Below, one piece after another: positions 11,878-23,048 of a stretch of 64,000 bases of DNA (position 1 is the first letter of the stretch; every line of letters begins with the position of its first letter). The position numbers were made by a program, and so were the translations under genes. The notes beneath the pieces are model-generated. The model was not told the origin of the DNA. It saw nothing but the letters and a program-made list of their open reading frames with translations, and ran no database searches. Origin of the DNA: Myxocyprinus asiaticus. Its lineage: Eukaryota > Chordata > Actinopteri > Cypriniformes > Catostomidae. The stretch spans positions 32,412,501-32,476,500 of the forward strand of contig NC_059385.1 in assembly GCF_019703515.2 (NCBI RefSeq), written 5' to 3'.

Positions 11878-11902
11878 GTGTGTGTTTTTTTTTTTTTTTT
11901 TA
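11825..11902. repeat. (TA)n(TG)n(TA)n(TG)n(T)n microsatellite
   Basis: Alternating TA and TG dinucleotide blocks end in a poly(T) run, directly abutting the fold-back element. Confidence 0.95.
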
Positions 11903-12470
11903 TTACATGTAGAAATAAATATACAGACTCAGACAATTAAAAGACATTAGGCTTCATTATTGTGGCAGACAAGTAAGTAAAGTATTGATAAGACAATTAA
12001 GTGGCTTTAGAAAGCAATATTTTGTTTATTTCCAAATAATTGAACACAAGCCTATAATTGCATGTAGTCCACAGCAATCCATTTTGAAATTGAATTTGTC
12101 AATCTAATCGAGATGGATTTTTTTATTATTAGGGCTTTTCTAATGAGTCGTCTTATGTACACTTGCTTCAACTTCAGTTGTTGTGTCATAAACAGCGTTT
12201 TTAGGTTGCTGGGTTGAGTTAAACATAGTTCGAAACGTAGAAAAACACGTCTCGAGACCCCTGCTTTGTGCTCCATCTCGCTGTTAATGCGTTCTCATCT
12301 TTTGCTGTCGCTGGTGGTATTGTTATCTGTACAGCTGGGTGTTGCTTATACAGCTGGAGTTTTGCTTACTGCCCCCTGCTGAAAACAGGTGGTAGTTTAA
12401 GTTTGAATTGCTTTGAACATGATTAATTGAATGTTTTTTTTTTTTTTTTTTTTCATATAATTAATCACAC
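11903..12470. other. No gene recognised
   Basis: AT-rich. Around 12270-12470 there is a phrase (GCTGTCGCTGGTGGTATTG, then CCCCCTGCTGAAAACAGG) that looks like the end of an older TTAATCAC-type repeat. Poly(T) at about 12435-12455. Confidence 0.45.
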
Positions 12471-13908
12471 TTAAAGGAATAGTTCACCCAAAAATGAAAA
12501 TTTGCTGATAATTTACTCACCCTCAGGCCATCCAATATGTATCTGAGTTTCTTTCTTCATCAAAACAGAATTTAAGATTTTTAGGATTTAATTTCAGGCC
12601 TCCTCCTTTAAACAATGCAAGTGAATGAACTCAAAATAATCCACACGACTCCAGTCGACAAATAAAGTCCTTCTGAATGCAAATGATTGATTATTTCTAG
12701 AAACAAAACAATACTTATATACTTTTTAACTACAAATGTTCGCTTCCGTACATCTGTGATGCACGCTCATGAGAGGGATGACGTAAACTTGTTGGTATGG
12801 TCACGCATCACGTGGAGGAGGAGTCAGGAAGTGTGTCATTGTTTACAAGAGATGGAGTGCTGTACAAAAGTTTAATTGTCTTTGCTGTAGATTTGTATTT
12901 GTATAAGTGTATTGTTCAAAATGGTCATTTGGCGTATATGTATCCTGGATGCTTCAACCTTCAGAAACCCCAAAGAAAATGCACGCCGGGAAAAATGCTA
13001 ACTTTTCATCGATTGCCTATACATGATCGTGAGCGATTGAAGCTCTGGCTTATCACGCTGAACCTGGATATCAGTACACCCCTACATTCCCTCAAATATT
13101 GGAGGGTGTGCAGTGAACATTTTACCCCTGAGGATTTCAGACCATTGAAAGAAACAAAGGGTCGATATCTGAATTCAGCGGCTGTGCTCGTGCTGTTTTT
13201 CCAGCAAACTCAGGTATGTGTGATCTTTTTCATTGTCACCTCCCTCGGGCTCTGCACCTCCCTCAGCACTCCGCTCCTCATCACCCGATTTCTAATTCAC
13301 CGCACCTGCACTCAATTCACTCGCTCATCACTGCCTGCATAAATAACTCACCTTCACGCCACTTCACTGTCAAGTCTCACACAAAGGACACTTGGTTTCA
13401 CTAACTACAACTTGTGTGGCTTGAATTCCTGACAGTCATATAGCCTATATATTTCTGCTAAAGAAAAAGCACAAGCAGATAATGCAACGACATTGCTTCG
13501 AAATAAAGGATGGTTATTTACTGCAGTATTGATTTTTTTATTATTTATTTACGGCGCTTGGTCTGTGGTCTGTGCAGGTTTCTCATGTAAACAATGACGT
13601 GCTTCCTGCCTCCTCCTCCACGTGACGCGTGACCTTACCAACGACCTTACGTCATCCCTCATGAGAGTGCATCACAGAGATGTACGGAAGCGAACGTTTG
13701 TAGTTAAAAAGTATATAAGTATTGTTTTGTTTCTAAAAATAATCATTCGTTTGGTTTCAGAAGAACTTTATTTGTCGACTGGAGTTGTGTGGATTATTTT
13801 GATGCACCCTAAATATGCATTTTGCACTGTCAAAATAATGGAGTACATTCACTTGCATTGTTTAGAGGAGGAGGCCTGAAATGAAATCCTAAAATTCTTA
13901 AATCGGGC
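12471..13908 (+). mobile_element. TTAA-flanked element carrying a THAP exon between long inverted arms
   Basis: The left end TTAAAGGAATAGTTCACCCA matches the termini of the composite at 39952-44712. The left arm (about 12560-12850) is inverted relative to 13575-13908; shared words include GAGGAGGAGGCCTGAAAT, GTCGACTGGAGT, GTACGGAAGCGAACGT and TCACGTGGAGGAGGAG. The right arm stops at TTCTTAAAT, so the right terminus is lost. TTAA target use and a THAP domain are features of Kolobok-type transposons, which is my preferred but unproven assignment. P-like elements also encode THAP domains but use 8-bp duplications. Confidence 0.72.
12797..13213 (+). pseudogene. THAP zinc-finger exon, N-terminus damaged
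   Basis: THAP domains are C2CH zinc modules that bind DNA and in transposases recognise the element's ends. The ORF opened at 12797 contains, from about codon 48, YPGCFN, TFHRLPIHDRERLKLWL, NLDISTP, then W-R-VCSEHF and FTPEDF. These are the typical THAP order, with the C and H of CSEH as the last zinc ligands. The expected start ATG at 12920 is out of frame with the rest, and the first cysteine of the usual ICAYPGC pattern is not in the frame, so the first zinc ligand is lost. A consensus splice donor CAG/GTATGT at 13211-13219 closes the exon. No downstream transposase exon is present before the right arm. An inverted, further deleted copy lies at 42420-42686. Confidence 0.72.
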
Positions 13909-14094
13909 TTCTTTATAATTAAAAGTCCTGTATTGTGTACCACTTTTTTTCTTCTGATAATTATTGATTTGGATTGGAGTAGCACAATAAACTGCACCTG
14001 GGATTTCATTCAATTTGCACTCTTGTAGTCTCTTTGTCTGGTGCCATCTGGTAGCAGTAAAGAAAGACTAAGGCAATAATTAAAAGCAATAAAA

Positions 14095-14125
<31 letters not shown>

Positions 14126-15561
14126 CAGTTGTGTCATTGAAAATAAAATTAATATATGTACCATTTTTAAAGAAAACATGAGTGAGCAGGCAAAGCACAT
14201 TTATTTCTTATGGGATTCATATTCAAGTGTAGGTTATAACAGAATGGCACAATCATAAAACAAAACATGGCAACAAAGAAAAAAATGAAATGACCCCTGT
14301 TCAAAAGTCTGCATACCCTTAGTTCTTAATACTGTGTATTGCCCCCTTTAGCATCAATGACAGCATGCAGTCTTTTGTAATAGTTGTCTATGAGGCCCCA
14401 AATTCTTGCATGTGGTATAGTTGCCCATTCGTCTTGGCAAAATGCCTCCAGGTCATGCAAAGTCTTTGGTCCTCTTGCATGAACCATACATTTGAGATCT
14501 CCCCAGAGTGGCTCGATGATATTACGATCAGGAGACTGTGATGGCCACTCCAGAACCTTCACCTTTTTCTGCTGTAACCACTGGAGGGTCAACTTGGCCT
14601 TGTGCTTAGGGTCATTGTCGTGCTGGAAAGTCCAAGAGCATCCCATGCGCAGCTTTTGTCAGAAGAATTCAAATTGTCTGCCAGTATTTTCTGATAACAT
14701 GCTGCATTCATCTTGCCATCAATTTTCACAAGATTTCCCATGTCTTTAGAGCTCACACACCCCCAAAACATCAGTGTGCCACCACCATGCTTCACAGTGG
14801 GGATGGTATTCTTTTCACTATAGGCCTTATTGACCTCTCTCCAAACATAGGGCTTATGGTCGTGACCATAAAGCTCTATTTTGGTCTCGTCTCTCCAAAT
14901 TACAGTGTGCCAGAAGCTGAGTGGCGTGTCAAGGTGCTGTCGGGCATATTGTAACCAGGCTTTTTGTGGCATTGGCTGAAATCTTTCTTGGTCTACCTGA
15001 CCTTGGCTTGATATCAAAAGATCCCCGAATCTTCCACTTCTCAATAAGTGATTGAACAGTACTGACTGGCATTTTCAAGGCTTTGGATATCTTTTTATAT
15101 CCTTTTCCATCTTTATAAAGTTCCATTACCTTGTTACGCAGGTCTTTTGACAGTTCTTTTCTGCTCCCCATGGCTCAGTATCTAGCCTGCTCAGTGCATT
15201 CAGTGAGAGCTAACAAACTCTATATGTATATGACTATTTATACACAGACACTAATTGCCATTTTAAAAGCCACAGGTGTGGGAAATTAACCTTTAATTGC
15301 CATTTAAACCTGTGTGTGTCACCTTGTGTGTCTGTAACAAGGCCAAACATTCAGGGGTATGTAAACTTTTGATCAGGGCCATTTGGGTGATTTCTGTTAT
15401 TATGATTTAAAAAGGAGCCAAACAACTATGTGATAATAAATGGCTTCATATGATCACTGTCCTTAAAGCATTTGATTTTAAAAATACATTTTTTTTATTT
15501 CAAAATCAATGCCAAAATTTCACAATTTCTGCCAGGGTATGCAAACTTTTGAGCATAACTG
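14126..15561 (-). mobile_element. Tc1-like transposon relic
   Basis: The right terminus (minus-strand start) reads CAGTTATGCTCAAAAGTTTG. An inner copy of the terminal motif occurs at 15353-15376 (GTATGTAAACTTTTGATCAG), and a left inner copy at 14297-14322 (GTTCAAAAGTCTGCATACCC), giving an IR/DR layout. The left outer end (CAGTTGTGTCATTG after TA at 14124) is degenerate. The left flank is (TA)n, the right flank (GT)n. A related copy is split by the DIRS element at 56943-64000. Confidence 0.82.
14326..15171 (-). pseudogene. Tc1-like DD34E transposase, frameshifted
   Basis: It would catalyse cut-and-paste transposition at TA. The first segment (15171 leftward, starting MGSRKELSKDLRNK) gives the first helix-turn-helix and the GRPRKIS linker. 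Reading then jumps to WLQYARQHLD in another frame, showing loss of most of the second helix-turn-helix. The catalytic region has WRDETK (first D), GGGTLMFWGC, then, after another shift near 14640, FQHDNDPKHK (second D) and SPDRNIIEPLW (third, E). Between the second D and the E there are 34 residues. The motif normally reads SPDLNPIE, so substitutions have accumulated. The C-terminus reads HAVIDAKGGNTQY. Not functional. Confidence 0.88.
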
Positions 15562-15591
15562 TGTGTGTGTGTGTGTATGTATATGTGTCTA

Positions 15592-15631
<40 letters not shown>

Positions 15632-15652
15632 CATACACACACACACAAGCTT
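15562..15652. repeat. (GT)n(TA)n(CA)n microsatellite
   Basis: GT repeats followed by TA and then AC repeats form a near palindrome beside the Tc1 end. It encodes only low-complexity chance ORFs. Confidence 0.95.
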
Positions 15653-15869
15653 TTGACACTTAGGACAATTGAGGGACATGTACACAACTATTACAAAAGG
15701 TACAAACATTCATTGACGTTCTAGAAGACAACACACTACTATATACATACTATACGTTATGTAAATATCTTTATTGTAGATTCTGAAGAGCAGTAATAAA
15801 AAATGTTTTTTAATCTCTTATATTTGTATAAATTATGAAAGGGGTGTGAACATTTATGAGACAAATTGG
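15653..15869. other. No gene recognised
   Basis: AT-rich spacer between a microsatellite and the next repeat. Confidence 0.5.
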
Positions 15870-16545
15870 AACGCAAACTTATCTCATGCTCGTGCACACA
15901 CTCCATAGGGACGCGAGCATCGGCCAAAACAATGACGTAACGTACAAAGAGACAACGTGATTCACCGGCATCATGCTGACAGATGAGGTAGCATAATTAA
16001 AATTACACAGTTATGATTGTTTTACTACAAACTTTGAGACTGTATATTATATTTGACTCTCCAGTGCTGGAACAAGGCTAAATCTAATGTGTGGATATAG
16101 GTCTGATTATGCAAGACTGTAGTTTGAAATAATCACTTTTCTTTGCATGATACATTCACTGCATTTATACGACAGCCTATGTCGGCGTTAGCTAGCTAGC
16201 CAGCTTTATCAATAGCTGTTAGCTAAATTTGGTGGATGATGACAGTAGCGGTTTATAAAATAGACTTTACATTATAAATATGTTGACACAATTCAGTATT
16301 GATGTGATTCCATCACATCTGTCATTTTGATATATCGATGCGCTATTGTTTTATAATAATACATTGTATAGATTTTCTGTATAATCAACAAGATATAATT
16401 ATCTTGAACATTGTCTAGCATTGATTTCATGTAATATTGTATATACCTTGCTGAATAATTACAGATTAACATTGTTTATGACAGTTACTGTGCAGGCAAG
16501 ATCAAGTTAGCTAAAATTACACAGATCAATCCTTATGGCACTATA
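15870..16545 (+). repeat. Interspersed repeat, inverted copy at 43978-44690
   Basis: About 670 bp match the complement of 43978-44690 with few differences; shared phrases include GCGAGCATCGGCCAAAACAA, GTTAGCTAGCTAGCCAGCTT and GATCAATCCTTATGGCACTA. The Tc1 at 16546 is inserted at its end. In the other copy this repeat adjoins a small lysine-rich ORF (43747-43977), so it may be the non-coding part of a larger transposon. Confidence 0.8.
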
Positions 16546-17942
16546 CACTGCGTGCACAATTATTAGGCAAGTGAGTATTCTGATCTTATCATTATTTCCA
16601 TGCACATTTTTCAACTCCAAACCATATAAACTTGAATGCTTATTGGATTCAATCATTTTCAGGTGATATATATTTGTGTAATGAGGGAGAGAGTGGAGAA
16701 AGTGACTAACACCTTATATCAAGGTGTGCATAATTATTAGGCAGCTTCATTACCTCAGGTAAAATGGGCCAAAAAAGAGATTTAACTGGCACTGAAAAGT
16801 CAAAAATTGTAAAATGCCTTTCAGAGGGATGCAACACTCTTGAAATAGTTAAGCTATTGATGTGTGACCACCGGACAATCAAACAATTTGTTGCAACTGG
16901 GTCACAAAAAAACGCATGGAGAAGAAAAGGTGCAAATTAACTGCAAAAGACTTGAGAAGAATTAAATGTGAAGCTGCCAGGAACCCATTATCCTCCAGTG
17001 CCACCATATTCCAGAACTGCAACCTACCTGGTGTGTCCAGAAGTACAAGGTGTCAAGTGCTCAGAGCCATGGCCATGGTCAAGAAGGCTGAAACACAACC
17101 ACCACTGAATAAGATTCACAAGTTGAAGCATCAAGATTGGGCAAAGAAATACCTGAAGACAGATTTTAAAAGGTTTTATGGACAGATGAAATGAGAGTGA
17201 CTCTTGATGGACCAGATGGATGGGCCCATGGCTGGATCACTAATGGACACAGGGCACCACTTCGAGTAAGGCACTAGCAAGGTGGAGGAGGAGTACTGGT
17301 ATGGGCTGCTATTATTAAGAATGAGGTAGTTCGACCTTTTTGAGTTGAAGATGGACTGAAACTCAACTCCCAAAAACCTACTGCCAGTTTCTGGAAAGTA
17401 CTTTCTTCAAGCGGTGGTACAGGAAGAAGTCCTCAGCATTCAAGAAGGCCATGATCTTTATGCAGTACAATGCTCCATCACATGCATCCAAGTACTCCAC
17501 TGCTTGGCTAGCCAACAAGGTCCTCAAAGATGCCCAAATAATGACTTGGCCCCCTTCCTCACCTGACTTAAATCCTATTGAGAACTTGTGGGCCCTTCTC
17601 AAACGTGAGATTTACAGTGAGGGAAGACAATACACCTCTTTGTACAGCATTTGGGAGGCTGTGGTTGCTGCTTCAGCGAAAGCTGATCGTGAACAGATCA
17701 AGAAACTGACAGACTCCATGGATGGAAGGCTCATGGCAGTTATTGAAAAGAAGGGCGACTATATAGGTCACTGAATATTTTTGAAAGGCCAAATATGTTA
17801 TTTATTTGTCATTTTGTGTTACTTATTTGTTGCACTTACTCTAAAAATTGAGAATAAACAATTGAGTTGGGAGAGTGTTTTTATTTTTTTTAATTGCCTA
17901 ATAATTGTGCACACTAATAGTTGCCTAATAATTGTGCACACT
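16546..17942 (+). mobile_element. Tc1/mariner-like transposon relic, ends CACTGCGTGCACAATTATTA
   Basis: The left terminus CACTGCGTGCACAATTATTA follows TA at 16544-16545. The right end carries TTGCCTAATAATTGTGCACACT twice in tandem (about 17893 and 17920), then TA. The inner sequence GTGCATAATTATTAGGCAG at 16726 is a direct repeat of the terminus. The element is about 1.4 kb, normal for the family. Confidence 0.85.
16764..17774 (+). pseudogene. Tc1/mariner-like transposase, frameshifted, catalytic D to Y
   Basis: The reading starts at ATG 16764 (MGQKRDLTGTEKSKIVKCLS), a helix-turn-helix region. It shifts to 16916-17194 (LTAKDLRRIK...VSRSTRCQVLRAM), then to a third frame at VLWTDEMRVTLDGPDGW, where the first catalytic D is codon 17185-17187. 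It returns at 17451-17774 with MQYNAPSHASK, PPSSPDLNPIENLW and VIEKKGDYIGH. The second catalytic aspartate of the usual QDNAPSH motif is replaced by tyrosine (TAC at 17466-17468). The third residue (E of NPIENLW) is intact. Frameshifts and the lost aspartate make it inactive. Confidence 0.86.
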
Positions 17943-18735
17943 TATATATTCCCCTGAGAAAGACAAAACTCACTTTTTCTTTGTTAAACATTCAGGTTTG
18001 AGGTTCAATACTTATATACTTATAACTTTTCACAATCCAATCAACAACCGATAGATGAAATCAAGTCCCCGCCCTATATTTTTTTCCCCTTGTTTGATAA
18101 GCTGTATAATTCGATACCACTTATTTTCTTTTCGATCCGATACCAATAAAGTCCAATATCGTCAATACTGATACCAATACCGATACTTCAATGAAATATA
18201 TTTTTTTGCGATTTCTTGGGATAAAGTGGGTAATTTAACATTTTTAGTCATAATTCAAGTCGTTGTTGTTGTTGTTGTTGTTGACAATATTACTGTAGTA
18301 AAACCATGGTTAACTTTTTTTTTTAATTACTTAATAACAACAATTACACACAATTATAAGAAATAAGAAATGTCACCTTTAGATATGTTATTTTAGTGAG
18401 AATTTACTCCAAGAAGCTGTTTCTCTGATTTTCCATCATTGCCTCTTGTTTGAACGAGCCTTGTTACGGCACAAGCACTTGTCTGCTTGTGTCTTTCAGC
18501 ATGCATGTTAAGATGAGCAGAAGAAGAAATAGTTCCCATTCTGCACAAGTATTGCTAATATGGCCTAATCCTTTTTATTTCACTTTGAAGCTTATGATTG
18601 TTGTTCATGTTCATGGTATCCCTAGTTTAAAATTTTTTTTTTTTTTTTAATCTATATTTTTGTGTGATGATCGATATTTTTGATACAACATCATCAGAAG
18701 TATCGATACTTTAGGATTGATCCGACCATCCCTAG
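17943..18735. repeat. Probable hAT-type fragment, right end CGACCATCCCTA
   Basis: From about 18090 there are repeated GATACCAATA/CGATAC words and the stretch ends ATTGATCCGACCATCCCTA at 18717-18735, as in fish hAT elements with TAGGGATGG ends. I could not find the matching left terminus, so it is probably truncated. A (TGT)n tract lies at 18262-18283. Confidence 0.4.
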
Positions 18736-19331
18736 TTGCGACTTCCATTTCATGCTGTCTTTAATAGGACCAAATAGTGAACTGAGTGAAAAAGGACCCA
18801 GTTCACTTTACATTTATACTGAAAGTGGACTCAAATCTCATTTTGGCCCACCTCAGCTTTTTTGGGGTTTCAGTCCATTTTCCATTCAAACTTTTTTTTT
18901 GTTTGTTTGTTTTTGTGGAAACCAGCAAACTTGAATATTATTGTAATATAATATTGATGATAATGATTGAATATTTGAGTATAGTGAGGGCTGTTAAAAT
19001 TAACACGATAACTTTTATGTATTATGGCATTATTAAGGGTGTTAAACATGTTAAAAAAAATGTCATTAATACCAATAAACACAGGTGTCTTTGTTTGCCA
19101 TGTATAAAACATCTTTATTACATATAGTTTTGTTTTCTGCAGCTTAAAGAGAAAATTAATGCATTTAAACTGAATGCACTACACTTTGATCTAAAAATGT
19201 ATATTTATAGATACAGTCGGCAACGCGTCATACTCTAAGGGTGTGGTTTAGCGTGGGAGGAAATCTATTCCCCATTCATCACTATGAGAAAAACAGGGAG
19301 AAATATCAGATAAATTTGGCTGTTTTAACAA
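18736..19331. other. No gene recognised
   Basis: AGGGCTGTTAAAATTAACACG at 18988 resembles a TIR of a fish hAT family, but no partner end was found. Confidence 0.45.
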
Positions 19332-19480
19332 TGAAAAACGTGATGAAAAGCTGTTGTATAGTTTTTTGCACTTCAGACAAAGCCAAAAACATGGAATTGA
19401 TTTTTTTTTTTTTTTTATCACTTTCCAACAGACAAATATAGAAGCCTATAGAAGACCACTGCGGCTGCAGTCAACCATAT
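19332..19480 (+). pseudogene. Second THAP-like zinc-finger relic
   Basis: From ATG 19332 the frame reads MKNVMKSCCIVFCTSDKAKN, with the CCxxxC start typical of THAP domains. The reading breaks in a T15 run at 19390-19404. In the next frame FYHFPTDKYRSL follows, matching the FxxFP core of THAP domains, and then an in-frame TAG. The relic stops at the (GT)n tract. Its sequence is unlike the THAP exon at 12.9 kb. Only about half of a domain is visible, so this remains tentative. Confidence 0.48.
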
Positions 19481-19507
19481 GTGTGTGTGTGTGTGTGTGT
19501 GTGTATA
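19481..19507. repeat. (GT)n microsatellite
   Basis: About 13 GT units lie between the THAP relic and the hairpin that follows. Confidence 0.95.
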
Positions 19508-19737
19508 TTTCAAGAATCTTTTCTTGTTCTCTGGTGTTAACTTATCACTGTGTCTCTGCTGAAACCGCTGTTAATAAGATAATGATTGATATAGTCTTGA
19601 ATCCGCTCAGAAGATTCTAAAACACACTAAACAGTATATTCATCATGTATATATATCAATCATTATCTTATTAACAGTGGTTTCAGCAGAGACATAGTGA
19701 TAAGTTAACACCAGAGAACAAGACAAGATTCCTGAAA
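19508..19737. repeat. Near-perfect inverted repeat (86-bp arms, 58-bp loop)
   Basis: Arms 19508-19593 and 19652-19737 are almost exact complements, for example CAGAGACACAGTGATAAGTT against CAGAGACATAGTGATAAGTT. The AT-rich loop has no coding content. No flanking duplication is obvious. The high arm identity suggests a recent duplication-inversion or a fold-back element. Confidence 0.85.
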
Positions 19738-20521
19738 AAACTTGACAAGATTGGAGTGCTACTTATTGTTTTCAAGTCTTAAATAAATTAAAAATACATT
19801 TATTTCATCATCCCCATCATTATTGAATCCCCCTTTGTGTCTACATTTCACAGGTTTCGCCTCTTAAATTTGGGCTATTTGATGTGTACAAATATTTCAA
19901 AATATCATTAATGTGTGGATAAAACACTTTAATAATCATATTGAAAAATATAAATAAAAGTGTTGATGATAAACAAAGCAAGTAACAAAGCAGTTAAAAT
20001 GTTTTAGATTCTAATCAAATAACAAAACATTCAAGTGTAAATCGTAAATGTAGACTTTTGTCCTGAGATCTGTGAACTCTATGGCTCTGCTGCTCAACAG
20101 CTTGCAGCCTCGGTGGTCTTTAGGCTTCTATATTTGTCAATTGGAAGGTGATAAATCAGTTCCGGGTTTTTTTTGGCTTTGTCTAAAGTGCAAAGAAATA
20201 CACAACAGCTTTTCATCATGTTTTTCATTTTTTCTCATAGGAATGACTGATTAACTATGGTATCAGGGCTTTGCAGAGCCTCCTTGCCACTGGATCTGTA
20301 GAGGCAAAATCAGGGTATACAATACAAGGTTGATAAAAAGGCAGATGGCTCATTTCTTCTTTTGTGTGTTGTTGCCTTTGTACGGTAACCTGTAAAGGGC
20401 CAAAATATTTGGCACTGTGAAGTGTGAACATCAGGTGAGTCCAAAGCTTTTTGCGTTCAGAATATATGTTATAAACAATCTGCAATACAGACTGAAGAAC
20501 TGCACTCAGACCTTCATCTAC
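19738..20521. other. No gene recognised
   Basis: AT-rich, no terminal repeats or domains seen. Confidence 0.55.
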
Positions 20522-21122
20522 TTAAAGGAGTATTCCAGGTTCAGTACAAGTTCTACTCAATCAACAGCATTTGTGGCATAATATTGATTACCACAAAAAA
20601 AATTTTTTTGACTCGTCCCTTCTTTTCTTTAAAAAAAGCTAAAATCTGGGTTAAAAGTGAGGCTCTTACAATGGAAGTGAATGGGGGCCAATCAGTAAAC
20701 ATTAAAATAGTGACTGTTTCAAAAGACATAAACAATATCTGTGTTAACATGATTTTACTGTGACAAAATCACTTACCAACCTTTTGGTTTTAGTAAAGTT
20801 ATTGCCAATTTTTCAACTTCGTTGCCATGATGATGTAATGTTAACAAACCCTAAAATTACTTAAAAAACTACAATTTAAATAACTTTACAGCTCAAATAA
20901 TACACACGTTTTAACAGAAGAATTAATATGTGCTTTTATAAAATTATAAGCGTCACATTTCTGCCTTTTTAAACACTCCAAAAATGTCTCACTGTAACCT
21001 TGATTTTTGCCTTTTTTAAATAAAAGGAGGGACAAGTTGAAATAAATTTGTGGTAATCAACATTATGCCACAAATGCTGTGATTGAGCTTTACTTGTACT
21101 GAACCCGGAATATTCCTTTTAA
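20522..21122. mobile_element. TTAA-flanked MITE, family B, copy 1
   Basis: The left end TTAAAGGAGTATTCCAGGTT and the complement of the right end TTAAAAGGAATATTCCGGGT are inverted. The pairing continues inward through GCATTTGTGGCATAATATTG for about 75 bp. TTAA tetramers at both ends suit a TTAA-targeting superfamily. No ORF. Other copies: 35373-35566 (partial), 37871-38480, 51671-52304. Confidence 0.85.
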
Positions 21123-22424
21123 ATGTGGCTCATCCAGTCAGAATTTAGAGTAGAAACTTATCTGTTTTATATCAGTTTTACTGTTTTGTTTTTAAGTGAA
21201 ACTAAGTGCACTAAGTCCGACTTGCCCTGCGTCCAACATGTTTCAATTAAAAAAAGGAGGAACTTAAATGAGATGATAAATCTTTATTTGTAAATTATTT
21301 AAATAATCAAACTAAAGCATTACCGCATGGTTATGGTAAAATACAGTATAAATAATTTTTTGTTGATTCTCAATTCCGTTATCACAACATAAAATTACTC
21401 CCACTGTGACTGTGTGAAATAAGATTAATTTTAATGTTTTTAATTTTTTTTTAAGCGATCGCCCACCCCCAATTCAAGAACACTAGCACGTCCAGTACTC
21501 ATTTACGCTTAGAGAAGAACATTAATGTGGTTGCCTTCTGTTGGAAAGTTGGCTTGCATCTCTGTGTCTGGTGCCACTCTGGTCCATGCAGAGTGATTTT
21601 CCATTTTGAATCACATAAAAATAGAATGTCAGGCAAATAACAAAAATGCTTATTCATGTTTATTCGTCATATGGCAGAATTGTGCTTTATTTTTAAATAG
21701 AAATGGCTGCTTTACTGGCATCAAAGACTCACAGCTCACACAGATGCACTTGAAAAAAAGGCCTGGACTACATACTCAAATTTATTCTACATTTGACAAT
21801 TGAAACTCAACTCCGCTCCATGCATTAATCACAAAGGGGGGAGAAAAAGTTTCCCATATTTTTTGTTGATGTTCAAGGCTGTGCGCCCAATCAAACTCAA
21901 GTATTTTTTTCAAGTGTTTTGGCACAAATTCATCTCTCACATGGTAGAAACAAGCCAAGTAAGGCAGATACCAAAATGGACAGGTTACATGACGTGCTTT
22001 CATCCTCGAACCCAAACAAAACTACGTTTTGATATTTGAGAGTGTAAGGAGACTGACTCAGTTATGTAATTGACAATGCTTAATAGGATTGGGTGGTTGG
22101 TGCTGAGCTCACTTGGCATGATTGGGCGCGGTCTCGACTCCGTTTGCGGACTCTATTAATTGTGCGCATCTGGAGCTTGTCAAGCGTAACATTAAGATAC
22201 GACATCATATACACTTTCCACTTCTTAAAATGTCTATATTAGTGTATCACACGATTCACACATGATTCCCATGTATTTATTTATAGCCTAAACCTGAGCA
22301 CGATATTAAATTCCTGACTTGAAGTGATGATTTCACGTCGGAGCTCGTCTCTCCATCTTTTAAAGTTGACCACATTCATATCCACATCAGCGATTAAGGA
22401 AATTATCTGGTTAAGACTTAATTC
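21123..22424. other. No gene recognised
   Basis: About 1.3 kb of AT-rich DNA with only short ORFs lacking domains. It ends in a poly(A) of ~27 at 22424-22450 just before the L1 fragment. Confidence 0.55.
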
Positions 22425-22477
22425 CAAAAAAAAAAAAAAAAAAAAAAAAAGTTAAAAGGCTCCATAAAGGTTTAAAT

Positions 22478-22738
22478 TTGGATTTGGAGCATGTCTGGGA
22501 GAAGTTGGAGGACATAGAAAACCATAGCCGGCAGAATAACGTCCGCATCGTCGGAGTCCCGGAGGGAGTCGAGGGACAGGATATGTTGAAATTCTTTGAC
22601 ATTGCAGGCCATAAGCTGGAAATCGAGCAAGCTCACAGGGTTCCTGCTCGGCGATCCATGGAGGGAGACAGGCCCCGATCAATTCTGGCCAAATTTCTGA
22701 GATCATCCGATAAAGATCTTGTGTTAGGCGAGGAGTAA
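22478..22738 (+). pseudogene. L1-like ORF1 fragment
   Basis: ORF1 proteins bind LINE RNA as trimers. The frame reads WEKLEDIENHSRQNNVRIVG, then VPEGVEG, EQAHRVPARR and PRSILAKFLRSSDKD, the conserved RRM and C-terminal segment of fish L1 ORF1. It ends at a TAA after GEE. The coiled coil before the RRM is missing. Downstream, out of frame, PAKLRIDDKDGRKTF-type sequence at about 22845-22890 continues the C-terminal domain. Confidence 0.8.
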
Positions 22739-23048
22739 AAGAAGGCCTTCTTGGAAGAACCACAGCATTTTCTTGTTCCCAAGAACAAGAAAGAATGCTA
22801 AAAACTTTTACATCAATGGAAGGTTGCTTTTGCACTGATATTCCTGGCCAAATTGAGAATAGATGATAAGGATGGCCGTAAAACATTCACATGACCACAG
22901 CGAACGATGTCCTTTATAAAGTCAGTGGAGTGAGTGGGCCATCATGTTGTACTAACATTGTAGCCGAGTGGACTGGCTCGTTGACCATCCGTGTAGCAGA
23001 TACTCTGGGAGTGGTGATTACTGCTTTTGAAAAGGTCATGAGGCATCA

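Noticed and set aside
13216..13404. Plus-strand ORF MCDLFHCHLPRALH and its twin at 42358-42546
   Set aside because: The same product appears in both copies only because they are copies of the same element; it lies in the intron after the THAP donor and shows no domain.
15450..15724. Overlapping ORFs rich in CV, YI and HT repeats
   Set aside because: They translate the (GT)n(TA)n(CA)n microsatellite. Similar ORFs at 11738-11950, 14006-14200, 33370-33585 and 53597-53890 were rejected for the same reason.
21782..22039. Overlapping ORFs on both strands
   Set aside because: No recognisable motif, ordinary length for chance, and no repeat context that would suggest coding.
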